NCBI GenBank assembly: GCA_018711785.1
Contig: DVHW01000109.1
Span: forward strand, 1 to 8,843
DNA from: Candidatus Galloscillospira excrementavium
Lineage (GTDB): Bacteria; Bacillota; Clostridia; Oscillospirales; Oscillospiraceae
Reading direction: 5' to 3'
DNA: 8,843 bases
The position numbers and the translations under genes were made by a program. Within the stretch, counting starts at the first letter, position 1. Every line of letters begins with the position of its first letter. Below the pieces are notes generated by a model. It saw only the letters and a program-made list of their open reading frames with translations. It ran no database searches and was not told the DNA's origin. Below, in pieces: positions 1-5,073 of the stretch.

Positions 1-864
1 GCAGGTGAACAGGCGGGAGGAATCAATGACCTCGTAGAGCATCTGGGCCTTGGCGTGCTTGATGGCCTCCATACCGGGGATGCCCCCCTTGCCCTCCAGC
101 CACTCCAGCACCAGCCCCAGCATGTAGATGCACCAGCAGGGGGGCGTGTTGTACATGGAGTCCTTGTCGATCATGGTCTTGTAGTTCATCATCAGGGGGG
201 TGTAGGGCAGCTCGTGGCCCGCCAGGTCCTCCCGGATGATGACCACCGTCAGGCCGGCGGGGGCCATGTTCTTCTGTGCGCCGGCGAAGATGATGCCGTA
301 CTTGCTCACGTCCACCGGCCGGGAGAGGATGTCGGAGGACATGTCGCACACGATGGGCACGCCGTTTGTCTCAGGGACGTAGGGCCACTCGGTGCCGTAG
401 ATGGTGTTATTGGCGCAGTAGTAGAAATAGCTGGCCTCGGGATCCAGCTTCAGCTGGTCCTGGGCGGGGATATAGGTGTGGTTCTTGTCCTCCGAGGAGG
501 CGGCCAGGTTGATCTGGCCGTACTTCTTGGCCTCCTTGTAGGCGATGTTGGAGAAGTTGCCGGTGACGGCGTAGTCGGCCTTCCCCGTCTTTCCGATGAG
601 GTTGAGGGGGGCCATGGAGAACTGGGCCGAGGCTCCTCCCTGGAGGAAGAGCACCTTGTACCCCTCCGGCACCCCCATCAGGGCGCGGAAGCGGGCCTGG
701 GTATCGTCAAAGATCTTCTGGAACACCTTAGATCGGTGACTCATCTCCATCACAGACATGCCTGAGCCCTGGTAGTTGGTGATTTCGGCCCCCGCCTTCT
801 CCAGTACTTCCAGAGGCAGCATGGACGGTCCCGCGGAAAAATTGTACACGCGCTGGTCTGACAT
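1..864 (-). CDS. serC: Phosphoserine aminotransferase SerC, N-terminal part (3' end outside window)
   Basis: PLP-dependent cytosolic enzyme of serine biosynthesis that converts 3-phosphohydroxypyruvate plus glutamate to phosphoserine plus 2-oxoglutarate. The start ATG is at 864-862, with an AAAGGGTGA ribosome binding site just upstream. The protein opens MSDQRVYNFSAGPSMLP, the classic SerC N-terminus (YNFSAGPxxLP), and continues with the conserved NYQGSGMSVMEMSHRS stretch, LQGGASAQF and TGNFSNIAYKEA. The PLP lysine is in FAGAQKN, at about residue 198. 288 codons are present against a usual total near 360, so about 70 residues lie beyond position 1. The frame is intact with no frameshift. It is transcribed divergently from the hydrogenase operon, behind its own consensus promoter. 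Identification is firm; only the C-terminus is missing. Confidence 0.96.
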   Translation of the reverse strand, partial: MSDQRVYNFSAGPSMLPLEVLEKAGAEITNYQGSGMSVMEMSHRSKVFQKIFDDTQARFRALMGVPEGYKVLFLQGGASAQFSMAPLNLIGKTGKADYAVTGNFSNIAYKEAKKYGQINLAASSEDKNHTYIPAQDQLKLDPEASYFYYCANNTIYGTEWPYVPETNGVPIVCDMSSDILSRPVDVSKYGIIFAGAQKNMAPAGLTVVIIREDLAGHELPYTPLMMNYKTMIDKDSMYNTPPCWCIYMLGLVLEWLEGKGGIPGMEAIKHAKAQMLYEVIDSSRLFTC

Positions 865-907
865 TTGAGTCACCCTTTCTCTTTTCTGGATCGCAAATTA
901 TTCTTTT

Positions 908-937
908 ACACAAGGCCAAACTTTGTCTGGCCCGTGC
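908..937 (-). other. Hairpin in the serC mRNA leader
   Basis: On the minus strand the leader contains GGGCCA (933-928) pairing with TGGCC (918-914), extended by GCAC (937-934) with GTGT (911-908) through one G-U pair. It lies about 45 nt before the serC start codon, between a larger hairpin near 1010-980 and the ribosome binding site. It could contribute to a structured, regulated leader. No known riboswitch class is recognised. Confidence 0.35.
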
Positions 938-958
938 AAAATTCATGAGAACAAAACC

Positions 959-1015
959 GGCCACAGTGGTACCGCGGCCGCGCTGGGCCACGGCACACCG
1001 TGGCCGTCGCTTTTT
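959..1015 (+). promoter_or_regulatory. T-box-like antiterminator overlapping an intrinsic terminator, antisense to the serC leader
   Basis: The plus strand carries GTGGTACCGCGG (966-977), matching the core T-box sequence (consensus AGGGTGGNACCGCG) that binds the tRNA acceptor end. The bulge TGGTACC (967-973) is flanked by arms that pair: GGCC/CAG (959-966) with CTG/GGCC (983-989). The same GGCC (986-989) is the start of the terminator stem at 986-1005. The two structures are therefore mutually exclusive, as in T-box attenuators. No stem I or specifier loop was found. The region where they should lie overlaps the serC start on the opposite strand. It may be a relic, an antisense regulator of serC, or a fortuitous match. 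Confidence 0.4.
980..1015 (+). terminator. Rho-independent terminator on the plus strand
   Basis: GGCCACGG (986-993), loop CACA, then CCGTGGCC (998-1005) form a perfect 8-bp GC-rich stem. It is extended by outer GCG (980-982 or shifted) with CGC (1008-1010), and followed by TTTTT at 1011-1015. No plus-strand gene precedes it in the window, so it would stop an antisense or leader transcript. On the minus strand the hairpin lies in the serC leader and has no U tract. Confidence 0.55.
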
Positions 1016-1035
1016 CTGGTTAAAGTATTAAAATA

Positions 1036-1065
1036 ATTATATCGGACCTTCTCCCCCCCTGTCAA
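1036..1065 (-). promoter_or_regulatory. Sigma-A promoter for serC
   Basis: Read on the minus strand, TTGACA (1065-1060) and TATAAT (1041-1036) are perfect matches to the -35 and -10 consensus, with an 18-bp spacer. Transcription would start near 1029, giving serC a leader of about 165 nt. No other gene lies between it and serC. This is a strong call by motif; the start site is inferred. Confidence 0.8.
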
Positions 1066-1073
1066 TGTGACAG
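1059..1073. promoter_or_regulatory. Perfect palindrome over the serC -35 (candidate operator)
   Basis: CTGTCA-ATG-TGACAG is a perfect 6-3-6 inverted repeat. Its left arm contains five of the six bases of the serC -35 box. A dimeric repressor bound here would block serC transcription. I cannot assign the regulator family. It also lies about 60 bp upstream of the -35 of the divergent operon. Confidence 0.4.
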
Positions 1074-1108
1074 AACCCCCAAACCGGCCAGGCCCTCCTC
1101 CCCTGACT

Positions 1109-1126
1109 TTGTGAAATTTTGAACAT
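1109..1126 (+). promoter_or_regulatory. Rex-like redox operator upstream of the hydrogenase operon promoter
   Basis: TTGTGAA-ATTT-TGAACAT fits the 18-bp Rex operator pattern (TTGTTAA-N4-TTAACAA) at 11 of 14 half-site positions with the correct 4-base spacer. It ends 6 bp before the -35 of the rightward promoter. Rex senses the NADH/NAD+ ratio and controls fermentation and hydrogenase genes in many Clostridia, which suits the downstream genes. The match is imperfect and no binding data are available. Confidence 0.4.
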
Positions 1127-1132
1127 TTTCAT

Positions 1133-1160
1133 TTGCTTTCCTCTCTCACTATGGTACAAT
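1133..1160 (+). promoter_or_regulatory. Promoter of the DRTGG-hydrogenase operon
   Basis: TACAAT (1155-1160) is a 5/6 -10 box preceded by TGG, giving an extended -10 (TGNTACAAT). TTGCTT (1133-1138) is a moderate -35 with a 16-bp spacer. Transcription would start near 1167, about 87 nt upstream of the first start codon. It is the best rightward promoter in the 389-base gap. Confidence 0.6.
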
Positions 1161-1171
1161 AGCCTCAGAAC

Positions 1172-1229
1172 GCCCGCTGCATATCCGCCCGGAAGAGGGG
1201 CTCCGGCTCTGTCCGGGCGGGGCGCGGGC
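1172..1229 (+). other. Two-tier hairpin in the operon leader
   Basis: GCCCGC (1172-1177) can pair with GCGGGC (1224-1229). Inside it CCGCCCGGA (1185-1193) pairs perfectly with TCCGGGCGG (1212-1220), leaving an asymmetric internal loop (7 versus 3 nt) and an 18-nt apical loop. It fills almost the whole leader between the predicted start site and the ribosome binding site at 1240-1246. There is no U tract, so it is not a terminator. An mRNA-stability or translational-control role is possible; I recognise no known RNA family. Confidence 0.4.
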
Positions 1230-1253
1230 ATTGACGGACAGGAGGTCTGCCTT

Positions 1254-1595
1254 ATGAAACTGCGCGAGATCCGGGACATTCTGAACGCCACCGTCCTCTG
1301 GGGGGAGGACCGGCTGGACACCGAGGTACGCTCCGCCTGCGGCAGCGACTTCATGAGCGACGTGCTGGCCTATGTCAAGGACCAGGGCCTACTGCTCACC
1401 GGCCTGGTCAACCCCCAGGTCATCCGCACCGCCGACATGATGGACATGAAGTGCGTGGTCTTTGTCCGGGGCAAGTGCCCGGACCAGGCCATCGTGGACC
1501 TGGCCGCCGAGCGGGGCATTGTGGTCATGACCTCGCCCCAGCGGATGTATACTGCCTGTGGCCTGCTGTATGCCAGCGGCATCCGGGGGGAGTAG
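1254..1595 (+). CDS. Small DRTGG-domain-like protein (first copy)
   Basis: 113-residue soluble protein with no signal peptide or membrane segment. The start ATG at 1254 was chosen because AGGAGGT (1240-1246) lies 7 nt upstream; an earlier in-frame ATG at 1119 falls upstream of the promoter and is not credible. It looks like a stand-alone DRTGG domain: a D-x2-V-x6-D-x-MSDVLAYVK segment (about 22-42), a buried strand with a polar edge (LLLTGLVNPQVIRTA, 46-60), then CVVFVRGKCPDQAIVDLA (67-84) and GIVVMTSPQRMYTACGLL (88-105). DRTGG domains occur beside CBS, phosphotransacetylase and HPr-kinase-like domains and are thought to bind ligands; the ligand here is unknown. It heads the operon, 3 nt before an anti-sigma-like ATPase, and resembles the protein at 3402-3731. 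The family call is fairly sure; the function is unknown. Confidence 0.8.
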   Translation: MKLREIRDILNATVLWGEDRLDTEVRSACGSDFMSDVLAYVKDQGLLLTGLVNPQVIRTADMMDMKCVVFVRGKCPDQAIVDLAAERGIVVMTSPQRMYTACGLLYASGIRGE

Positions 1596-1598
1596 CCC

Positions 1599-2018
1599 AT
1601 GGAGCCCATCCGTCTGAACTTTCCGGTGGAGGGCGGGGACCTCATCGGCGCCGGGGAGGCCTCCAGCAAGATGAAGCTGGCCCTCAAGAAGCTGGACCTG
1701 CCGCCGGAGGTCATCCGCCGCTGCTCCATCTGCATGTACGAGGGCGAGATCAACATGGTCATCCACGCCGACGGCGGCCGGGCCGAGGTGGAGATCCACA
1801 TGGACCACATCACCATCCGCATGGTGGACTCCGGCCCCGGCATCCCCAATGTGGAGCAGGCCATGGAGCCCGGCTTCTCCACCGCCGGGGACGTGGCCCG
1901 GGACCTGGGCTTCGGCGCGGGCATGGGCCTGCCCAATATGCGGCGCTACTCCGACGAGATGACCATCGACACCGCCGTGGGCGTGGGCACCACGGTGACC
2001 ATGCGCATCAACCTCTGA
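1599..2018 (+). CDS. RsbW/SpoIIAB-like HATPase (serine kinase/anti-sigma type)
   Basis: 139-residue protein consisting almost entirely of a GHKL ATP-binding domain. The N-box is around 48-52 (YEGEIN, with E48 and N52), the G1 box is DSGPGI (77-82), and the G2 glycine lid is GFGAGMGLPNM (104-114), ending in a GVGTTVTM strand (128-135). It has no dimerisation/phosphoacceptor histidine domain, sensor or membrane segment, so it resembles the anti-sigma kinases RsbW and SpoIIAB rather than a histidine kinase. The ATG lies 3 nt after the previous stop, with a GGGGGGAG ribosome binding site inside that gene, so translation is probably coupled. No sigma factor or STAS-domain antagonist lies in the window, so its partner may be the DRTGG protein or the sensory hydrogenase downstream (inference). 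Confidence 0.85.
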   Translation: MEPIRLNFPVEGGDLIGAGEASSKMKLALKKLDLPPEVIRRCSICMYEGEINMVIHADGGRAEVEIHMDHITIRMVDSGPGIPNVEQAMEPGFSTAGDVARDLGFGAGMGLPNMRRYSDEMTIDTAVGVGTTVTMRINL

Positions 2019-2033
2019 CCCGCGCTATCCTTT

Positions 2034-2049
2034 GGGAGGTGGCAACTTG
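2034..2049 (+). promoter_or_regulatory. Ribosome binding site and TTG start of the sensory hydrogenase
   Basis: GGGAGGTGG (2034-2042) is a strong ribosome binding site 6 nt (from GGAGGT) before TTG at 2047. The protein then starts MKHSVILDYKRC. The upstream in-frame TTG at 2032 overlaps the ribosome binding site itself and is rejected as a start. Confidence 0.7.
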
Positions 2050-3405
2050 AAGCATTCCGTCATTCTGGACTACAAACGCTGCCGGGGCTGCACCACCTGC
2101 ATCAAGGCCTGCCCCACCGAGGCCATCCGGGTGCGCAGCGGCAAGGCGGCCATTCTCAACGCCCGCTGCATCGACTGCGGCTCCTGCATCCAGGTCTGCC
2201 CCCACAAGGCCATCAAGTCGGTGAGCGACCCTCTGGACGCCATGGAGCGCTTCCGCTACCGCATCGCCCTGCCCGACCCGGCGCTCTACGGGCAGTTTCA
2301 CCACCTGAACGACATCGACATCATCCTGAACGGCCTGCTCTCCATCGGCTTTCAGGAGGTCTACGAGGCCGCCAAGGGGGCGGAGCTCCTCTCCGACTAC
2401 GCCCGGCAGTGCATCCGCTCCGGCGTGGAACGGACCATGCCCCAGATCTCCTCCGCCTGCCCCACCGTGCTGCGGCTCATCCGGATGCGCTTTCCCAAGC
2501 TCATCCCCCACATCGCCGACAGCGTGACCCCCATGGAGCTCTCGGCCATCCTGGCCCGGCGGGAGGCGGCGGAGCGGACCGGGCTGGCCCCGGAGGAGAT
2601 CGGGGTGTTCTCCATCGTCCCCTGCTCGGCCATGGTCACCGCCGCCCACAGCCCGGACGGGCTGGACGCGCCGGTGCTGGACGGGGCCTTCGCCATCCGG
2701 GACGTGTACCTGAAGCTCCTCTCCCCCATGAAGGAGCTCACCGAGCTCAAGCCCCTCTCCTCCGCCGGCATCATGGGGGTGGGCTGGGCCTACTCGGGGG
2801 GCGAGTCGGCCGCCCGGCTGGGGGAGCGCTACCTGGCCGTGGACGGCATCCGCAATGTCATCCAGATGCTGGAGGAGATCGAGGACGGCCGCCTGCCGGA
2901 GGCCGACTTTATCGAGCTGCGCGCCTGCGTCCAGGGGTGCGTGGGGGGCTGCCTGACGGTGGAGAACCCCTACGCCGCCCGCATGCGCATCAAAAACCTG
3001 ATGAAGGGCCTGCCGGTGTCCCTCAACCGCTTCACCCTGGAGGGGGACGACCGGGACGTGGCCAAACCGGACCGGGCCCTCCAGTATGTGCCCGTGTTCG
3101 TGCTGGACGAGGACCGCTCGGTGGCCATGGAGAAGCTGGCCAAGATCGAGGAGCTGGAGCGCCAGCTCCCCGGCCTCCACTGCGGCTCCTGCGGCGCCCC
3201 CTCCTGCCACGCCTTTGCCGAGGACGTGGTGCTGGGCCGGGCCGACCGGTCCGACTGCATCTTCAAGGTCCGGGAGCGCACCGAGTACATGGCGGGCACC
3301 GACGATGCCGACGAATACCTCCCCGCCCCCTTCCGGCAGAAGAAGGGGCGCAGCGGGGGCGACCCCTCTGCGGAGGGAGATTTCGACCAGGAGGTCCACG
3401 TATGA
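2047..3405 (+). CDS. Putative sensory [FeFe]-hydrogenase (group D-like) with C-terminal Fe-S domain
   Basis: 452 residues, TTG start. Two ferredoxin-type [4Fe-4S] motifs lie at the N-terminus (C12/15/18/22 and C41/44/47/51). They are followed by an [FeFe]-hydrogenase H-cluster domain. Its L1 motif reads SSACP (135-139), with the ligand Cys138 kept and the proton-relay cysteine replaced by Ala137. L2 reads VPCSAM (191-196), with Cys193 kept and the usual Lys and Glu lost. L3 reads RACVQGCVGGC, with Cys294 and Cys298 kept and an extra Cys302. A helical linker (about 354-375) leads to a PF04060-type Fe-S domain, CGSCGAPSC...C (C379, C382, C387, C404). Cys-to-Ala loss with the H-cluster ligands kept is the known signature of putatively sensory [FeFe]-hydrogenases, so this protein more likely senses H2 or redox state than turns over H2. 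It lies between an anti-sigma-like ATPase and a DRTGG protein; its stop overlaps the next start (ATGA, 3402-3405). Confidence 0.85.
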   Translation: MKHSVILDYKRCRGCTTCIKACPTEAIRVRSGKAAILNARCIDCGSCIQVCPHKAIKSVSDPLDAMERFRYRIALPDPALYGQFHHLNDIDIILNGLLSIGFQEVYEAAKGAELLSDYARQCIRSGVERTMPQISSACPTVLRLIRMRFPKLIPHIADSVTPMELSAILARREAAERTGLAPEEIGVFSIVPCSAMVTAAHSPDGLDAPVLDGAFAIRDVYLKLLSPMKELTELKPLSSAGIMGVGWAYSGGESAARLGERYLAVDGIRNVIQMLEEIEDGRLPEADFIELRACVQGCVGGCLTVENPYAARMRIKNLMKGLPVSLNRFTLEGDDRDVAKPDRALQYVPVFVLDEDRSVAMEKLAKIEELERQLPGLHCGSCGAPSCHAFAEDVVLGRADRSDCIFKVRERTEYMAGTDDADEYLPAPFRQKKGRSGGDPSAEGDFDQEVHV

Positions 3406-3731
3406 CAGTACAGGAACTCGCTTCCGCCCTCTCCCTGACCGAATTTGACCTGCCCGACCCGGACCGGCCGGTGACCGGCGGCTACGCCGGAGACCTGCTC
3501 AGCTGGGTCATGGGCCGGGCACGGGAGGGGGACTGCTGGATCACCATCATGTCCAACCAGAACGTGGCCGCCGTGGCGGTCCTGGCCGAAGTGGGGTGCG
3601 TGCTCCTCGCCGAGGGGGTACAGCCCGACGAGGCCCTGCGGACCCGGGCAGCGGAGAACGGCGTCAACCTGCTGGGCAGTGAGCGGAGCACCTTTGCCCT
3701 GGCGGCCGACGTGGCCCGCCTGCTGGGGTAG
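3402..3731 (+). CDS. Small DRTGG-domain protein (second copy)
   Basis: 109-residue soluble protein whose ATG overlaps the sensory hydrogenase stop in ATGA, implying translational coupling. Residues 21-31 read DRPVTGGYAGD, close to the eponymous DR-x-TGG signature. They are followed by LLSWVMGRA (32-40), a WITIMSNQNVAAVAVLAEVGCVLLAEG stretch (46-72, described here by position) and GVNLLGSERSTFALAADVARLLG at the C-terminus. Order and spacing parallel the first operon protein (1254-1595), suggesting ancient duplication and possibly a heterodimer. It has no catalytic motif of HPr kinase (no Walker A), so a kinase label would be misleading. Ligand and partner are unknown; placement suggests a role with the sensory hydrogenase. 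Confidence 0.78.
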   Translation: MTVQELASALSLTEFDLPDPDRPVTGGYAGDLLSWVMGRAREGDCWITIMSNQNVAAVAVLAEVGCVLLAEGVQPDEALRTRAAENGVNLLGSERSTFALAADVARLLG

Positions 3732-3765
3732 GCCCGCCGGCTCCCCGAATGAAAGGAGGTCCCCC

Positions 3766-4494
3766 ATGAAATACACCTTTGACCTCCATCTCCACTCCTG
3801 CCTCTCCCCCTGCGGCAGCGAGGACAATACCCCCGCCAACCTGGCCGCCATGTGCGCCCTGGCGGGGCTGGACATCGTGGCCCTCACCGACCACAACACC
3901 GCAGGCAACTGCGCCGCCTTCCAGCGGGCCGCGGCGCGCCACGGCCTGCTGGCCCTGCCCGGCCTGGAGTTGACCACCCGGGAGGAGATCCATGTGGTCT
4001 GCCTCTTCCCCGCCCTGGAGGAGGCCCTCGCCTTTGGGGAGATGGTCTCCCGCCGCCTGCCTCCGCTGGCCAACGACCCCCATGTTTTCGGCCTCCAGAC
4101 CCTCATGGACGACCTGGACGGTGTGCTGGGGGAGGAGCGGGCCCTGCTGGCCGGGGCCGCCGACATCGGGGTGTACGAGGTCCCCGCCCTGGTGGCCTCC
4201 TTCGGCGGCGTGGCCTACCCGGCCCACATCGACCGGCCCTCCTTCTCCCTGCTGTCCAATCTGGGTCTGTGGGACCCGTCCCTGGGCTTCCCCCTGGCCG
4301 AGCTCTCGGCCCGCTGTCCGCCGGACTTCTGCGCCTCCCGGCCCGACCTGCAGGGGGTACGCACCATCACCGCCTCAGACGCCCACTATCTGGACCAGGT
4401 CCGGGACCCCTGTCAGGCCATGGCGCTGCCCGAGCCCACCCCGGAAGCCGTCATTTCCTGGCTTCGAAGTGGTTTGTCTCGACTAACCACATAG
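3766..4494 (+). CDS. PHP-domain metal-dependent phosphoesterase
   Basis: 242-residue cytosolic protein, ATG 5 nt after AAGGAGGT-type ribosome binding site (3754-3760). It carries the full PHP metal-site set: HLHS (H8, H10), TDHN (D42, H43), E68 in GLELTT, H76 in EEIHVV, H154 in YPAHID, and SDAH (D205, H207). PHP proteins of this type (TrpH/YciV-like) hydrolyse phosphoesters such as 3',5'-nucleoside bisphosphates or short RNA ends. The substrate here is not shown by sequence. Conservation of the active site implies an active enzyme, either removing a phosphate placed by the neighbouring HATPases or degrading a nucleotide signal (inference). Its last codons, GTGGTT-N10-AACCAC, form an inverted repeat (4470-4491), and GC content drops sharply just there. 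Confidence 0.88.
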   Translation: MKYTFDLHLHSCLSPCGSEDNTPANLAAMCALAGLDIVALTDHNTAGNCAAFQRAAARHGLLALPGLELTTREEIHVVCLFPALEEALAFGEMVSRRLPPLANDPHVFGLQTLMDDLDGVLGEERALLAGAADIGVYEVPALVASFGGVAYPAHIDRPSFSLLSNLGLWDPSLGFPLAELSARCPPDFCASRPDLQGVRTITASDAHYLDQVRDPCQAMALPEPTPEAVISWLRSGLSRLTT

Positions 4495-4552
4495 TCATGC
4501 ATTAGAATATATATCAAGTATCTTTGATAAACTGACAAGGAGGATATGCAAC
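4495..4552 (+). promoter_or_regulatory. AT-rich junction with perfect inverted repeat, possible internal promoter
   Basis: This gap between the regulatory and catalytic modules is conspicuously AT-rich in an otherwise GC-rich operon. It contains a perfect 6-6-6 inverted repeat, TATCAA-GTATCT-TTGATA (4512-4529). A weak promoter-like pair, TCGACT (4479-4484) and TAGAAT (4503-4508) with an 18-bp spacer, lies just upstream. AAGGAGGAT (4537-4545) is the ribosome binding site of the next gene. A second, separately regulated start for the hydrogenase subunits is plausible but unproven. Confidence 0.35.
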
Positions 4553-5047
4553 ATGCCAAATTGTAAGACCGTCGTGCCCTACCACGGCACTCCGGAACAG
4601 GAGGCGCGACTGCGGGAAGTCATTGAGGCCCACAAGGGACAGCCTGGGGCCACTATGCCCGTGCTCCAAGCTGCCCAGGAGATTTTCGGCTACCTGCCTG
4701 AAGAGGTTCAGGTCATGGTGGCGGAGGGGTTGGATATCCCTCTTTCCGAAGTCTACGGGGTGGCTTCTTTTTATGCCCAGTTTTCCATGAACCCCAAGGG
4801 GAAGTACCAGATCTCGGTCTGCCTGGGCACCGCCTGCTACGTCAAGGGTGCGGCCGCCATCCTCAGCGCGGTGGAGGAGCACCTGAACATCAAGCCCGGC
4901 TCCATCACGCCCGACGGGAAGTTCTCCCTGGACGCCTGCCGCTGCGTGGGCGCCTGCGGCCTGGCCCCGGTGATGATGGTGGGCAGCGACGTGTACGGCC
5001 GCCTCACCCCCGACCAAGTGCCCGGCATTCTGGACAAGTACGAGTGA
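4553..5047 (+). CDS. hndA: Hydrogenase [2Fe-2S] subunit, NuoE/HndA family
   Basis: 164-residue thioredoxin-fold [2Fe-2S] subunit, close to the usual length of NuoE/HndA/HydC. Ligands are C90 and C95 in CLGTAC and C131 and C135 in CVGAC, with an extra C129 beside them. The conserved helical N-terminal segment (about 35-78: LQAAQEIFGYLPEE ... VYGVASFYAQF) is typical. It passes electrons near the FMN of the NuoF-like subunit in a soluble NAD(P)H-linked hydrogenase. ATG with AAGGAGGAT 7 nt upstream. It opens the catalytic module; its first 80 or so codons are less GC-biased at the third position than the rest of the gene. The family call is firm; the hnd symbol is by analogy with the HndABCD gene order. 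Confidence 0.93.
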   Translation: MPNCKTVVPYHGTPEQEARLREVIEAHKGQPGATMPVLQAAQEIFGYLPEEVQVMVAEGLDIPLSEVYGVASFYAQFSMNPKGKYQISVCLGTACYVKGAAAILSAVEEHLNIKPGSITPDGKFSLDACRCVGACGLAPVMMVGSDVYGRLTPDQVPGILDKYE

Positions 5048-5053
5048 TTCCCC

Positions 5054-5073
5054 GGGGGAGGTGAAGAGACTTG
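5054..5073 (+). promoter_or_regulatory. Ribosome binding site and TTG start of the second HATPase
   Basis: GGGGGAGGTG (5054-5063) precedes TTG at 5071 by 7 nt. The protein then starts MKELSLHILDIAQNS, which is the beginning of the GHKL N-box helix, so a later start would cut the domain. This is the second TTG start in the operon. Confidence 0.7.

Noticed and set aside
840..864. Suspected frameshift near the serC start
   Set aside because: Careful reading of the minus strand gives ATG TCA GAC CAG CGC GTG TAC AAT TTT TCC in one frame, encoding MSDQRVYNFS.
760..958. Stem I/specifier domain for the plus-strand T-box
   Set aside because: No AG-bulge, GNUG-type or specifier-loop arrangement could be made out, and most of the stretch is the serC start and leader on the other strand.
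1119..1253. N-terminal extension of the first DRTGG protein from the ATG at 1119
   Set aside because: The extension would start upstream of the predicted promoter and cross the leader hairpin; the ATG at 1254 has an ideal ribosome binding site and starts at the domain.
2008..3399. Long open minus-strand frame opposite the sensory hydrogenase
   Set aside because: It is antisense to a well-supported Fe-S protein, has a His/Gly/Val/Ala-rich composition typical of GC-rich shadow frames, and shows no recognisable domain or ribosome binding site.
4470..4491. Hairpin GTGGTT-N10-AACCAC at the end of the PHP gene as a terminator
   Set aside because: The stem is only 6 bp with a 10-base loop and is not followed by a T tract; the next gene is 58 bases away on the same strand.
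4512..4529. FNR-type box in the inter-module gap
   Set aside because: FNR sites read TTGAT-N4-ATCAA; here the half-sites are in the opposite order (TATCAA first), so only an unassigned inverted repeat is reported.
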